Origin: Deltaproteobacteria bacterium
Lineage (GTDB): Bacteria > Myxococcota > Myxococcia > Myxococcales > SZAS-1
Length of the DNA: 64,000 nucleotides
Direction of reading: 5' to 3'
NCBI GenBank assembly: GCA_018266075.1
Contig: JAFEBB010000032.1
Coordinates: forward strand, 22,264 to 86,263
Shown: piece after piece, positions 20,067 to 31,929 of the stretch
How the letters are laid out: each line of letters begins with the position of its first letter
Numbering within the stretch: the stretch's first letter is position 1
Position numbers and translations under genes: made by a program
The notes under the pieces: model-generated
Database searches by the model: none
What the model was told of the DNA's origin: nothing
What the model saw: only the letters and a program-made list of their open reading frames with translations

Positions 20067-20369
20067 ATGCGGTTCGGCTGGGTGCTGGCGCTGGGGATTC
20101 TGGCCGGGTGGGGCTGCGGGAGCCGGCCGCCGTCGCAGGGGCGGCTCGAGCGCACCGCCCGCGGGGGTCGGCCCCTGCGGGTCCGGCTGCCGAATGAGCA
20201 ACCGGGACCGCTGCGCGCGTATCGCTTCGTCCACGGCGATCCGCTCTGGGGAAAGGGCGGCTCCGCGCTGGAGACGCCGCTCATGGCGCCGTCCACCGGC
20301 CGCTTCGGGATCATCACCTCGCCGATGATCGACGGCTATCGGCGCATCGGCCCGTGGAAGGACGACTGA
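20067..20369 (+). CDS. small putative lipoprotein
   Basis: 100 residues. The N-terminus MRFGWVLALGILAGWGCGS resembles a lipoprotein signal peptide with a weak lipobox (Trp at -2). GAGGAGG just before the ATG supports the start. The rest is basic and not recognised (RVRLPNEQPGPLRAYRFVHG). It converges with the cyclic-nucleotide-binding gene. Confidence 0.6.
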   Translation: MRFGWVLALGILAGWGCGSRPPSQGRLERTARGGRPLRVRLPNEQPGPLRAYRFVHGDPLWGKGGSALETPLMAPSTGRFGIITSPMIDGYRRIGPWKDD

Positions 20370-20375
20370 CGGTCG

Positions 20376-20392
20376 TTAACCAAAAGGTTTCA
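20376..20392. repeat. TTAAC-N6-GTTTCA palindromic motif, copy 3
   Basis: TTAAC-caaaag-GTTTCA lies between two convergent genes (stops at 20369 and 20390). Here the arms extend to AACC/GGTT, so a small hairpin is possible, but the shared N6 spacing with copies inside coding sequence argues for a DNA-level role. Confidence 0.55.
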
Positions 20393-20824
20393 GCCCATCA
20401 GCTTGGCGAGCGCCTCTTCACTGCGCATCACGCCGACCTTGGAGAGCATCTCCCTGGCGGCGGGATACTCGGCGAGCACCTGGTCCACGGCCGCACGCGG
20501 AAAGCGCACCAGCTCGATCTCGCCGAGCGCGGTCACGGTGGCGCTCCGCTTCTCGTGGTTGAGCACCGCCATCTCGCCGAAGAACGCGCCCTTCTCCAGA
20601 ACGGCGATCTCCTTGGCCTCGCCCAGGTCGTCCGCGCTCACGCGCACCCGGCCCATCACGAGCACGTAGAACTCGTCGCCGACCTCGCCCTCGGTGCACA
20701 CCACGTAGCCGTCGGGGTGGCGCGTCTTCTTGGCCAGGCCGAGCAGCTTGTGGCGGCCCGCTTCATCGAGGGCCTCGAACAGCTTGGACACCTTGGCCAG
20801 CTGGTTGCCGGAGACGTCGCTCAT
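20390..20824 (-). CDS. cyclic nucleotide-binding domain protein
   Basis: 144 residues, almost entirely one cNMP-binding domain (YVVCTEGEVGDEFYVLVMGRVRVSADD, and the cassette FFGEMAVLNHEKRSATV). There is no DNA-binding or enzymatic domain, so it is a stand-alone sensor module. It lies 12 bases downstream of the GAF histidine kinase and is probably co-transcribed with it. Confidence 0.88.
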   Translation of the reverse strand: MSDVSGNQLAKVSKLFEALDEAGRHKLLGLAKKTRHPDGYVVCTEGEVGDEFYVLVMGRVRVSADDLGEAKEIAVLEKGAFFGEMAVLNHEKRSATVTALGEIELVRFPRAAVDQVLAEYPAAREMLSKVGVMRSEEALAKLMG

Positions 20825-20836
20825 GGGATTGCTCCG

Positions 20837-22654
<1,818 letters not shown>

Positions 22655-22803
22655 TCCCCGCTGAGGATACACGAGCCGGCCTCGGTGCTTAACCCCGGTC
22701 GGGGCCGGCGGGTCGGCTGGCGACGGCGCTCGCAGATTGATTAGAAAGTGGCTGCCGTCCGCTCGAACCCCAAGCCGCGCCCTCCGGCGCAGAAGGAGCA
22801 GCG

Positions 22804-23211
22804 ATGAGAAAACGCCGTCCCATCCTCGCCGCGGCCGTGCTGGCCCTGGCGCTGGGCGCGCTCGCTTGTCACAAGGAGCAGCCCGACGCCTTTGGTCAGC
22901 TCAGCCCCGACGAGGTCCAGAAGATGGTGGAGGCCAAGCAGGTCTCCGTCTTCGACAACAACTCGCAAGACCGCTTCAACAAGAGCCACGTGCCCACCGC
23001 GACCTGGCTCCAGTTCGACGAGGTCAAGCCAACGGATCTGCCCGCAGACAAGGACCGCAACCTGGTCTTCTACTGCGCCAACGAACATTGACACGCGTGT
23101 CATGAGGCCGCCCGTGCGGCGGTCCAGCTCGGTTACAAGCACGTGTTCGTCATGCCGGCGGGAATTGCCGGCTGGGAGAAGGCAGGAAAGCCGGTGGAGA
23201 AGGCGGGATAG
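22804..23211 (+). CDS. rhodanese-like lipoprotein, probable selenoprotein (in-frame UGA at 23089)
   Basis: The conventional ORF ends at a TGA (23089-23091) after 95 residues, but the same frame continues for 39 more residues to TAG at 23209 and completes the rhodanese fold. The first half has a signal peptide with likely lipid-modified Cys22 and VFYCANEH; the second half has HACHEAARAAVQLGYKHVFV and MPAGIAGWEKAGKPVEKAG. The TGA takes the place of the Cys I recall at the active-site loop of related YCAN-C-ACH proteins, and creates UHAC, a UxxC redox motif (U96, C99). A hairpin with SECIS features follows. A nonsense mutation or a base-call error of TGC/TGT is the alternative. Known rhodaneses transfer sulfur; a thiol-redox role in the cell envelope is inferred. 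Confidence 0.68.
23092..23124 (+). promoter_or_regulatory. SECIS-like hairpin after the in-frame UGA
   Basis: A seven-pair stem (23106-23112 with 23118-23124, including one G-U pair) and a five-base loop CGUGC. The loop starts 22 bases after the UGA and has G as its second base. This fits the published description of bacterial SECIS elements (short apical loop, early G, loop about 16-37 bases from UGA). Structure drawn by eye; GC-rich DNA forms such hairpins easily, so it supports rather than proves recoding. Confidence 0.5.
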
Positions 23212-23359
23212 AGGTTCGAGCGCGTTGAAGACCGGGGCCCTGGACTGCGACGTCCGGGGCCTCGGCGTTTCCAGACCGGACACACGCTTCCGCGCCCATT
23301 CGTGCCAACGTGAATGGGTCCCGCTCGGGAGAGGCCGCCCGGGCGGAGGCGGGGGCAGC

Positions 23360-23602
23360 ATGCGACTCGGGAAGCTCTTTCACGTGCTCGTCGTGGGCGG
23401 CGCGGTGCTCGCGACCGGCTGCGGCGGCGATCCCAACAAGAAGTTCGACCCCAGCGACACGACGTCGACCGGCACCGGCGGCGCGGGCAGCAGCACGCCG
23501 ACCGACGGCGGGAGCACCAGCACGGGCGGCGTCACCACCACCGGCGGGCACACCACCGGGCCCACCGGAGGCCCCAGCGGAGGCGGAATCGGCGGCTGGT
23601 AG
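23360..23602 (+). CDS. small Gly/Thr-rich lipoprotein
   Basis: 80 residues: signal peptide ending in VLATGC (lipid-modified Cys22), then an acidic patch and a tail of Thr, Gly and Ser (TSTGTGGAGSSTPTDGG, GGPSGGGIGGW). No folded domain is expected. GGAGGCGGGGG precedes the ATG. It may be a surface spacer protein; function unknown. Confidence 0.65.
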   Translation: MRLGKLFHVLVVGGAVLATGCGGDPNKKFDPSDTTSTGTGGAGSSTPTDGGSTSTGGVTTTGGHTTGPTGGPSGGGIGGW

Positions 23603-23633
23603 CGCGCGTGGGCCCGTGATTCCATGGGAGCCG

Positions 23634-25169
23634 ATGACGCGCGTCGGCTGGAAGATCATCCTCTCCGTCTCGCTCTGCAACACCGTGGCCACCCTGCACG
23701 CGGTGGGCTACGGGCTGCTCCTCACGCGCAGCTCGCCCCACGCGCTCCCGTCGGAACCGCAGCTGCTCACCTATGCCGGCGTGGGGCTCCTGGTGGCCTT
23801 CTCCTTCGGTGGGCCGTGGCTGGTGCACACGCTGCGCCCGGTCACCGGCGCCGTCGACGCCCTCCAGCGCGGCCTCCCCCTCGACGACGCCGAGCGCCTC
23901 CGCGCCCAGAAGCGCGTGCTGGTGCTCCCCACCGTGGTCACCCGCGCCTCGACGTACATCTGGTTCGCGAGCGGGCTGGGCTTCGTTCCTTTCAGCGTGC
24001 TGCGAAACCTGCCGCTCGATCTCGCCACCGTGCACGAGGTCCTGGCGGTGTTCATCGTAGGCGTGGTCTCGGGGACGCTGGTCTTCTACCTGGTCGAGCG
24101 CGTGGCGCGGGCGGAGGTCATCCCGGTGCTCTTCCCGGACGGGAAGCTCTCCGCGGTCGAAGGTGTGGCGCCGGTGCCCATCTCCACGAAGTTCCTCATC
24201 CTGCTCAGCACCACTGTCCTGTTGCCGCTGGCGGTGATGTGCTTCGCGGCGTGGTCGGGCGCGCTCTCGCCGGCGGTGGTGCTCTACCTGGGCGCCTCGT
24301 TCTTCATGTTCGCGGCGGTGCAGGCCACCTTCATCGTGGGCAGCATCAACGCGCCGGTCGAAGCCCTCGCGGCCGAGGTGCACCGCGTGGGCCGCGACGA
24401 CCTCTCGGCCCGCGCGCCCGTGCTCTCCACCGACGTGCTCGGCGCGCTCGCCGAGGGCTTCAACAAGATGGTGGAGGGGCTGCGGCGCGGCGCGTTCGTG
24501 CGCGAGACCTTCGGCCGCTACGTGTCGCCGGCAGTGGTGGAGGAGGTGCTCGCCGGCCGGGTCGCGCTCGGCGGCGAGCTGCGGGAGTGCACCGTGCTCT
24601 TCTCCGACATCCGCGACTTCACCACCCTCTCCGAGCAGCTCAGCCCGACGGAGGTGGTGAGCGTCCTCAACAGCTACCTCGACGCGATGGTGGAGGTGGT
24701 CGTCGCCCACGGCGGCACCGTGGACAAGTTCATCGGCGACGCGGTGATGGCCACGTTCGGCGTGCCCGTGGCCCGCAAGGACCACGCGCTCCAGGCCGCG
24801 CGCGCGGGCCTGGCCATGCTCGAGCGCCTCGAGGCCTGGAACGAGGATCGCGCCGCTGCCGGCAAGCCGACGCTCCAGATCGGCATCGGCCTGCACTCCG
24901 GCGAGGTGGTGGCCGGAAACATCGGCTCCACGCGCAAGCTCGAGTACACGGTCATCGGCGACACCGTGAACACCGCGAGCCGCATCGAAGGCCTCACCAA
25001 GAAGTTGAGCGCGAACCTCCTCGCCTCGCAGGCCACCTGGGAGCAGGTGAAGTCGCACGTCGAGGGGCGCGCCCTCGGGCCGATCGAGGTGAAGGGCAAG
25101 CGCGCGGCGATCGAGGTCTACGCGCTCGTGCGCGAGCGGGCGCCCACCGCCGATTCCCGCTCCGCCTGA
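23634..25169 (+). CDS. membrane class III adenylate/guanylate cyclase
   Basis: 511 residues. The N-terminal half has about five or six membrane helices and a HAMP-like segment (NAPVEALAAEVHRVGRDDLSAR). The C-terminal catalytic domain contains FSDIRDFTTLSEQ (first metal Asp), VDKFIGDAVMATFG (substrate-specifying Lys and second metal Asp) and VIGDTVNTASRIE (Asp/Asn/Arg set). Lys in DKFIGD favours ATP, so cAMP is the likely product. GGGAG precedes ATG 23634. A cNMP-binding protein (20390) and a bCNG-type channel (13216) nearby could read its product. Confidence 0.93.
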   Translation: MTRVGWKIILSVSLCNTVATLHAVGYGLLLTRSSPHALPSEPQLLTYAGVGLLVAFSFGGPWLVHTLRPVTGAVDALQRGLPLDDAERLRAQKRVLVLPTVVTRASTYIWFASGLGFVPFSVLRNLPLDLATVHEVLAVFIVGVVSGTLVFYLVERVARAEVIPVLFPDGKLSAVEGVAPVPISTKFLILLSTTVLLPLAVMCFAAWSGALSPAVVLYLGASFFMFAAVQATFIVGSINAPVEALAAEVHRVGRDDLSARAPVLSTDVLGALAEGFNKMVEGLRRGAFVRETFGRYVSPAVVEEVLAGRVALGGELRECTVLFSDIRDFTTLSEQLSPTEVVSVLNSYLDAMVEVVVAHGGTVDKFIGDAVMATFGVPVARKDHALQAARAGLAMLERLEAWNEDRAAAGKPTLQIGIGLHSGEVVAGNIGSTRKLEYTVIGDTVNTASRIEGLTKKLSANLLASQATWEQVKSHVEGRALGPIEVKGKRAAIEVYALVRERAPTADSRSA

Positions 25170-25254
25170 CGTGTTTCGCGGGTTTGGCGACCGCGTTGCA
25201 CATGAACCCACCTCCGTGCGTATATCGGCACGGCCGCCCCGATCAGGACTTCGC

Positions 25255-26403
25255 ATGAACCGCAATCGAATCGTCACCGTGTTGGCCTTCGCCGTGGGGT
25301 TCGGCGCGGCGCTGCTGCAGAGCTGCGGCGGCAACAGCTGCGGCCCCGGCAACTGCACCGGCTGCTGCGACACCGCCGGCATCTGCCAGACCTCCAGCTT
25401 CAACAACTGCGGCGTGGGCGGCGGGGCCTGCCAGACCTGCTCCGGCCTCCAGCAGTGCGTGCTCGGCAGCTGCGCGTTCCCCGGCGGCAACGGCAACGGC
25501 AGCGGGAACGGCAACAACAGCAGCGGGAACGGGAACGGCACCAACTCCACCGCGTCCAGCAACGGCAGCAGCTCCACCACCGCGTCGACGGTGGGCACCA
25601 ACTCCAGCGAGTCGACGAGCACCAGCGGCACCACCGGCGCCAACACGAGCACCACGAGCGCCACCGGCACCGCCAACGCGACCACCGGGGCCACCACCAC
25701 CTCGACGACCAGCACCAACGGCCCGGGCTCGACCGGCACCAGCAGCACGACCACCACCACCGCCACCACGGCGACGAACACCACGGGCACCTCGTCGACC
25801 AACGCGGCGTCCACGCTCGGCAGCAGCACCGGGTCGAACACCACCGGCACCAGCGCCACGACGAGCACCAGCACCACCGGGACGACCGGGACCACTGGCC
25901 GGGCCATCTGCCAGCCGTGCACCGTGAACCAGGACTGCGCGAGCGGCTTCTGCAATGGCCAGGACGGCTCGAGCCCCTTCTGTGACTCGGCCCAGAACTG
26001 CAACAGCGCCACCGTCGCCACCCAGTGCGGCGGCGTGGTCAGCTCCTGCGTGACTGTGCCCAGCGGCGCCGAGGACTGCAACTGCCCTCAGCTCGCGGGG
26101 ACGGCTGCGTCGACCACCGGTACGAGCGCGACGTCGGGCTTCGGCACGGGCGGCTTTGGTACGGGTGGCATCGGCGGCACGGGCACCAGCGCCATCGGCG
26201 GCATCGGCGGGACGGGCACCACGGGCATCGCGGGCAGCATGTGCCAGCCGTGCACCAACAACGGTCAGCCCTGCGCCGACGGCCTCACCACCTGCATGAA
26301 CGGCGTCTGCAACTTCTCGGGCTGCAGCACCCAGGATCTCTGCATCTTCCTGGGCGGCGGCACGTGCAACACCGCGACCGACACCTGCTCCTGCGCGCCG
26401 TAA
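25255..26403 (+). CDS. Cys-rich lipoprotein with long Ser/Thr/Gly linker
   Basis: 382 residues. Signal peptide with LLQSC lipobox, then a Cys-rich module (SCGPGNCTGCCDTAGICQTS, CQTCSGLQQCVLGSC), then about 140 residues of Asn/Gly/Ser/Thr linker, then a second Cys-rich part (CQPCTVNQDCASGFCNG) and a final one (CQPCTNNGQPC, CSTQDLC, CNTATDTCSCAP). The even, regular Cys pattern points to disulfide-bonded modules outside the cytoplasm. It is similar in style to other lipoproteins of the window. No ligand or enzyme motif is seen. Confidence 0.78.
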   Translation: MNRNRIVTVLAFAVGFGAALLQSCGGNSCGPGNCTGCCDTAGICQTSSFNNCGVGGGACQTCSGLQQCVLGSCAFPGGNGNGSGNGNNSSGNGNGTNSTASSNGSSSTTASTVGTNSSESTSTSGTTGANTSTTSATGTANATTGATTTSTTSTNGPGSTGTSSTTTTTATTATNTTGTSSTNAASTLGSSTGSNTTGTSATTSTSTTGTTGTTGRAICQPCTVNQDCASGFCNGQDGSSPFCDSAQNCNSATVATQCGGVVSSCVTVPSGAEDCNCPQLAGTAASTTGTSATSGFGTGGFGTGGIGGTGTSAIGGIGGTGTTGIAGSMCQPCTNNGQPCADGLTTCMNGVCNFSGCSTQDLCIFLGGGTCNTATDTCSCAP

Positions 26404-26414
26404 TCGACGGCCAA

Positions 26415-27490
26415 TTAGCCGCTCTTGCGGCGCACCTTGGCGGCCTCGGCCGGCCGCGCCTGACGCGCGCCGCTCTTTTGCACCGCACCATCGCGCGCGC
26501 CCCAGTACGCGGAGAGCTGCGGCCAGAGGCCCTTGGCCGCGGCCTTTGACACCACCGCGCCCACGTGGCCGCCGGGCAGGTGGATGTTCTGCTTGTCCTC
26601 GGCGCCGGCGAGCTCGAGCAGGGCCTTGGCGCTCGCGGCAGGAACGATGTTGTCGTGCTCGAAGGTCACCGCCAGCGTGGGGCAGGTGATGGCCTGCGGC
26701 CGCGCGAGGGAGCCGGAGAGCGTGAAGGTGCCGCGCGCGAACGCGTCGCCGCGGTAGAGCTCCTCGACGTAGCGCTGGTACGCCGCGCCCGGGAAGCTGA
26801 CGTTGTCGTTGCCCCAGGTCTCGAGCGCGAGGAAGCCGTCGAGGAAGTTGTCGTCCCAGGCGCGGTCGAGGAGGTGCACGGCCTTCGAGAGGTTGAGCGT
26901 CGGCCGCAGCAGGTGAAACGCGCTCTGCATGAGCTGCCAGGGCACGTTGCCCATCGCCGAGACGAGCATCTCCACGTCGAACGTCTTGGTGCGCGTCCAC
27001 GCGGCGAGCAGGCCCTCGTCGCCGAAGCGCACCGGCGCGGCGAGCGCGGTCAACGACGCCATCGAATCGGGGTGCGCGGCGGCGTGAATGGCCGCGAGCG
27101 TGCCGCCCAGGCAGTAGCCCAGCACGTGCGGCTTCTTTTGCGGCGCAGCACGGCCGGCGATTCGAATCGCGCGGCCGAGGTAGCCGTCGGTGATCTCGTC
27201 GAAGGTGAGGAAGCGGTCTTCAGGACCGGGCGTGCCCCAGTCGATGGTGAAGACGTCGTGGCCCTGGGCGACGAGGTACTCGGTGAAGCTCTTCCCGGGC
27301 ATCAGGTCGAGCACGTAGTGCCGGTTGATCAGCGACGGCACCAGGAGCAGCGGCGTCTTGAACGCGACGCCCTGCGGCCGCGGCCGGTAGTGCAGGAGCT
27401 GCCACTTGTTCTCGCGATGCACCACGTCGGCCGGCGTGGCGCCGACGGTGGGCTTCATGAACGGCAGCTTCGCCAGGTTGAGCCAGCGCT

Positions 27491-27494
<4 letters not shown>
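26415..27494 (-). CDS. phaC: PhaC-like polyhydroxyalkanoate synthase
   Basis: 359 residues, the usual length of class III PHA synthase catalytic subunits. The nucleophile motif is GYCLGGT (Cys128), with Asp281 in FEHDNIVP and His310 in PGGHVGAVV completing the triad, plus the family motifs LLVPSLINRHYVLDL and FTIDWGTPGPEDR. Class III synthases polymerise 3-hydroxyacyl-CoA in the cytoplasm with a PhaE partner. An acyl-CoA ligase (ATGA overlap) and a PhaE-like gene lie directly upstream in the operon. A basic C-terminal tail (RQARPAEAAKVRRKSG) may help granule or nucleic-acid contact. Confidence 0.88.
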
Positions 27495-29197
<1,703 letters not shown>

Positions 29198-29201
29198 GGC
29201 A

Positions 29202-29492
29202 CTACTCCTTCGACTGGGCGGCCTCGAGCTTCTCCTCGAGGTCGAGCAGCTTGCTCTGCAGCTGGTTCACGGTGTGGAGCAGGCGCTCCTGATCGCGCTT
29301 GGTCGGCAGGCCCCAGAGGCCCCACCACTGCGCGGCGGCCTTGTCCATCTGGGCCTTGGTCTTCATGGCCGCGGTGAGCAGCGCGCCGCTCGGCGTGAGC
29401 ACGCTCTCGCTCTTGAGGAACTGCTCCATGTACTGCGCCGTCGCGTTCTCCCAAGCGTCGAAGCCCTTCTTCCACGTCTCCCACGGGTTCAT
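29202..29492 (-). CDS. PhaE-like / phasin-like subunit
   Basis: 96 residues, amphipathic and helical: WETWKKGFDAWENATAQYMEQFL at the N-terminus, and LPTKRDQERLLHTVNQLQSKLLDLEEKL at the C-terminus. The latter resembles the C-terminal end of class III PhaE subunits (Leu-Pro-x-Arg/Lys then heptads). It is much shorter than standard PhaE (about 350 residues), so it may be a minimal partner or a phasin. It starts in a four-base ATGA overlap with the upstream lipoprotein gene. Confidence 0.65.
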   Translation of the reverse strand: MNPWETWKKGFDAWENATAQYMEQFLKSESVLTPSGALLTAAMKTKAQMDKAAAQWWGLWGLPTKRDQERLLHTVNQLQSKLLDLEEKLEAAQSKE

Positions 29493-30364
29493 GGCGTGCT
29501 CCTTTGAAGGCTGAGGCGACGGACCTCCGTCGCGGTGGTGAAGTCGGGGTTGGTCTCGTCGAGCTGGCTGGTGGCGCGCGCCACCTCGCCGAAGCACTCG
29601 AAGAGCCACGAGCTCTGCTGCGTGGTCACGGTCGCGCCCACGATGGGAACGACGGTCACCGTGGTCTTCACGCGCATGGCCTGGGTGAAAGTGATGTCCG
29701 GGAGGATCAGCGTGCCCGCAGAGTCGACGCTCACCGTGTACGTGTCCGTCGACGCGTAGGGCAAGCCGTCGAAGGTGCCGTTGCGCACTGTGCCCACCGA
29801 CGTCCAGCTCGCGCCGGGCGTGAGCGGAAATCGATATATCGCGACGGGCTGGTCGTAGACGTAGAGCGTCTGGCCGTTGCTCGGGTTCTGCTGCGTCGAC
29901 GCGATGCCGAGCAGATCCACCTCGGTGTCGCTGTGCGTGTAGACGCCCTCGAGCGTATCGGCCACGTCGAGCGGCGCGACCCACTGGCCATTCGGGAAGC
30001 TGCCCGCGTACCACTTGCCGGCGAGCGACTGCGCCTGGATCGACGCGAGCTGATCGCTCCCGTCATCTACGGAGAAGTCCCAGGTGCGCTTGCCGGCGCC
30101 GTCGACATCGCCGGTGAGATCGACGGTGCGCGTCTGCCCCGCGGGCGAGACGAGCAGCGACTCGGAGATTCCAATCGCGGCCTCTAATTCGTTCGCGTCG
30201 ATCTGCCCGTCGAGGTTCGGCAGGCACGCGAGCTGGCCGGCGTCAGGGATGACGTAGTCCTGGTGCTCGGGCGGAACGGTGGTGTTGTCGCCGCACGCCG
30301 CGGCCCCAATCGCGATCGCAACGAAGATGTGGGAGGCGCTTCCCAGCGCCGACGAAGGTCTCAT
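29489..30364 (-). CDS. lipoprotein, paralogue of 32882-33928
   Basis: 291 residues. The signal peptide ends in IGAAAC. The body is beta-rich with phrases shared with the lipoprotein at 32882: YVYDQPVAIYRFPLTPGASW, the VDSAGTLILPDITFTQAMRV region, and WLFECFGEVARATSQLDE. It sits in a compact operon between an outer-membrane protein gene (2-base gap) and the PhaE-like gene (ATGA overlap). Part of its signal peptide is encoded by a 28-base repeat (30326-30353). Function unknown; probably outer-membrane-attached. Confidence 0.75.
   Translation of the reverse strand: MRPSSALGSASHIFVAIAIGAAACGDNTTVPPEHQDYVIPDAGQLACLPNLDGQIDANELEAAIGISESLLVSPAGQTRTVDLTGDVDGAGKRTWDFSVDDGSDQLASIQAQSLAGKWYAGSFPNGQWVAPLDVADTLEGVYTHSDTEVDLLGIASTQQNPSNGQTLYVYDQPVAIYRFPLTPGASWTSVGTVRNGTFDGLPYASTDTYTVSVDSAGTLILPDITFTQAMRVKTTVTVVPIVGATVTTQQSSWLFECFGEVARATSQLDETNPDFTTATEVRRLSLQRSTP
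30326..30353 (+). repeat. 28-base repeat with hairpin, copy 1
   Basis: Identical at all 28 positions to 32842-32869 and in the same orientation. It contains the inverted repeat GGCGCT-GGGA-AGCGCC (in the minus-strand reading). This copy overlaps the start of the lipoprotein gene and encodes SSALGSASHI of its signal peptide. It resembles a REP-type repeat or a mobile small element. Confidence 0.6.
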
Positions 30365-30366
30365 GG

Positions 30367-31929
30367 TCAGAACACGTAGGTGAGCCGCAGGCGCACGAGC
30401 TGCGCGGGCTGGGCGGTGAGGTTGAGGACCACGTTGTTGAAGCCGGCGAGCGGGAAGAGCGCGGCGTACTCGAGCGTGGCGTTGAAGCCGTCGAGGCCGC
30501 CGTACGAGATCGTCGGGTCGACTTCGACGCCGAGGTTGTTGTCGCCGCCGGGCGTGCTGTTGGCGAACACCGCGCGCGAGTAGATGGCGGCGACCTGCGC
30601 GGTGAGCTGGTTCACGCCCCATTGTGCGATGCGGTAGCGCGCGTGCGGGCGGAAGTAGATGGCGTCGGTGACGGTGCCGATGATCTCCGCGAAGAGGATG
30701 CGGTCGATCTTGTAGTCGCTGCTGAACTTGAAGTTGTCGACCTTGGTGTCGTACGGCGGGTTGGCCTGCGGCCCATCAAGATCGCCGCCGACGGGCTGCG
30801 CCTGATTCGGCTGCGGGAACGCGCCGAAGCCCGGCGCGGGATCGCCGCTCGCGTACCCCAGGTCGAGCCCGAAGGAAAACGGGTCCTCGGGCGCGCCGAA
30901 GTCGCTCTCCTCGGCAAATCCCAGCTGGGTCGATGTAACCGGAACGTTATATTCGACGCCGGGGATCAGCGAGGCCTGATCCACCTTGGCGAGCAGCAGC
31001 GCGGCCTCGGCCTCCACGCGCATGCGCGGGCCGATGAGGCGGAACCAGCCGTCGAACGCGGCCGCCTGGAAGCCGCGATCCACGACCTGGGCGCCGTCGA
31101 GGTTCACGGGCGCGGCGAGCGCGAGGTAGCTCGCGGGGAGGTCGTGCGGCTGCCAGCGGTAGCTCGCGTAGGCGCCGTAGTTGAAGGTGAGGAGCCCGGC
31201 CTTGCGGCGGCGCACAAGAGCGGCTGGATCGTTCCAATTCAAGAACGCGAAGGTCACGGTGCGCACGTCGACGGTGGGATCGATGTCGACCTGGCGGATG
31301 CCGTCGCGCTCGGTGGCGAGTGGGCCGCTGGAGCTGAAGTCGTAGCTGAGCGCCCAGATGTAGCCAGCGATGGGCGAGATGAGCGCAATGCGATCGGCCA
31401 CGTCGCCGTCGTCGCAATCGGCGCAGTCGCCACCGTTGGTGAGCATGCCCAGGCCCCACTGATCGCCCGTGCGCCCGGCGACGATGAGACCAAACGGCAA
31501 GAGCGCTTCGCCGTAAGCGCGTCGCACGCGAATCGACGGCGTAGGCGAGAGCTGCGAGTGCGACGCCGAGGGCACGCCGTCCGGCAGGCCGCCCGCAGCG
31601 AGGTCGCCGAGAATGTCCAGGCGTGCCTTCACGGCCACGATCCCGCCGGGCGCATAAGCCGCGAGATCCGTGCGCAGGCGCAGATCTGCGGCCGTGAGCC
31701 ACTGTCCGTTCGGATCAGAGAGAGGCACAGGGAACAGCAGCTGGCCGCTCGGCGTCGGCCCGCGATCGAGGTCGAGGTTGTCGAGGCCGGCGGTGCGCAG
31801 GCGGAAGGTGCCTGCGGCTTCGAAGCGCGGCGTATCGGTCGGGACGATGTCCTGGCCGATGTCGGTGAAGCCGGTGGCCGCCGCGAGCGCGGGAACGCAC
31901 ACGATCGCAAGGGCCATGAGAAACTTCAC
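30367..31929 (-). CDS. TIGR04551-type outer-membrane protein
   Basis: 520 residues from a GTG that overlaps the hydrolase stop (GTGA). Signal peptide MKFLMALAIVCVPALAAA, then a body of alternating beta segments ending in an aromatic C-terminus (QLVRLRLTYVF) typical of outer-membrane barrels. A Cys-containing acidic motif (GGDCADCDDGD) is the kind seen in TIGR04551 proteins of myxobacteria. Its role is unknown; placement with PhaC, a ligase and a hydrolase suggests a link to lipid or polymer traffic across the outer membrane. Confidence 0.75.
   Translation of the reverse strand: MKFLMALAIVCVPALAAATGFTDIGQDIVPTDTPRFEAAGTFRLRTAGLDNLDLDRGPTPSGQLLFPVPLSDPNGQWLTAADLRLRTDLAAYAPGGIVAVKARLDILGDLAAGGLPDGVPSASHSQLSPTPSIRVRRAYGEALLPFGLIVAGRTGDQWGLGMLTNGGDCADCDDGDVADRIALISPIAGYIWALSYDFSSSGPLATERDGIRQVDIDPTVDVRTVTFAFLNWNDPAALVRRRKAGLLTFNYGAYASYRWQPHDLPASYLALAAPVNLDGAQVVDRGFQAAAFDGWFRLIGPRMRVEAEAALLLAKVDQASLIPGVEYNVPVTSTQLGFAEESDFGAPEDPFSFGLDLGYASGDPAPGFGAFPQPNQAQPVGGDLDGPQANPPYDTKVDNFKFSSDYKIDRILFAEIIGTVTDAIYFRPHARYRIAQWGVNQLTAQVAAIYSRAVFANSTPGGDNNLGVEVDPTISYGGLDGFNATLEYAALFPLAGFNNVVLNLTAQPAQLVRLRLTYVF
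30935..30950. repeat. GTAAC-N6-GTTAT palindromic motif, copy 4
   Basis: GTAAC-cggaac-GTTAT inside the outer-membrane protein gene. In the coding frame it forces TAT AAC GTT and GTT ACA, codons uncommon in these GC-rich neighbours. Confidence 0.5.

Noticed and set aside
22804..23091. 95-residue rhodanese ORF as a complete short gene
   Set aside because: The frame continues with clear rhodanese sequence after the UGA, so the short form is an incomplete domain.
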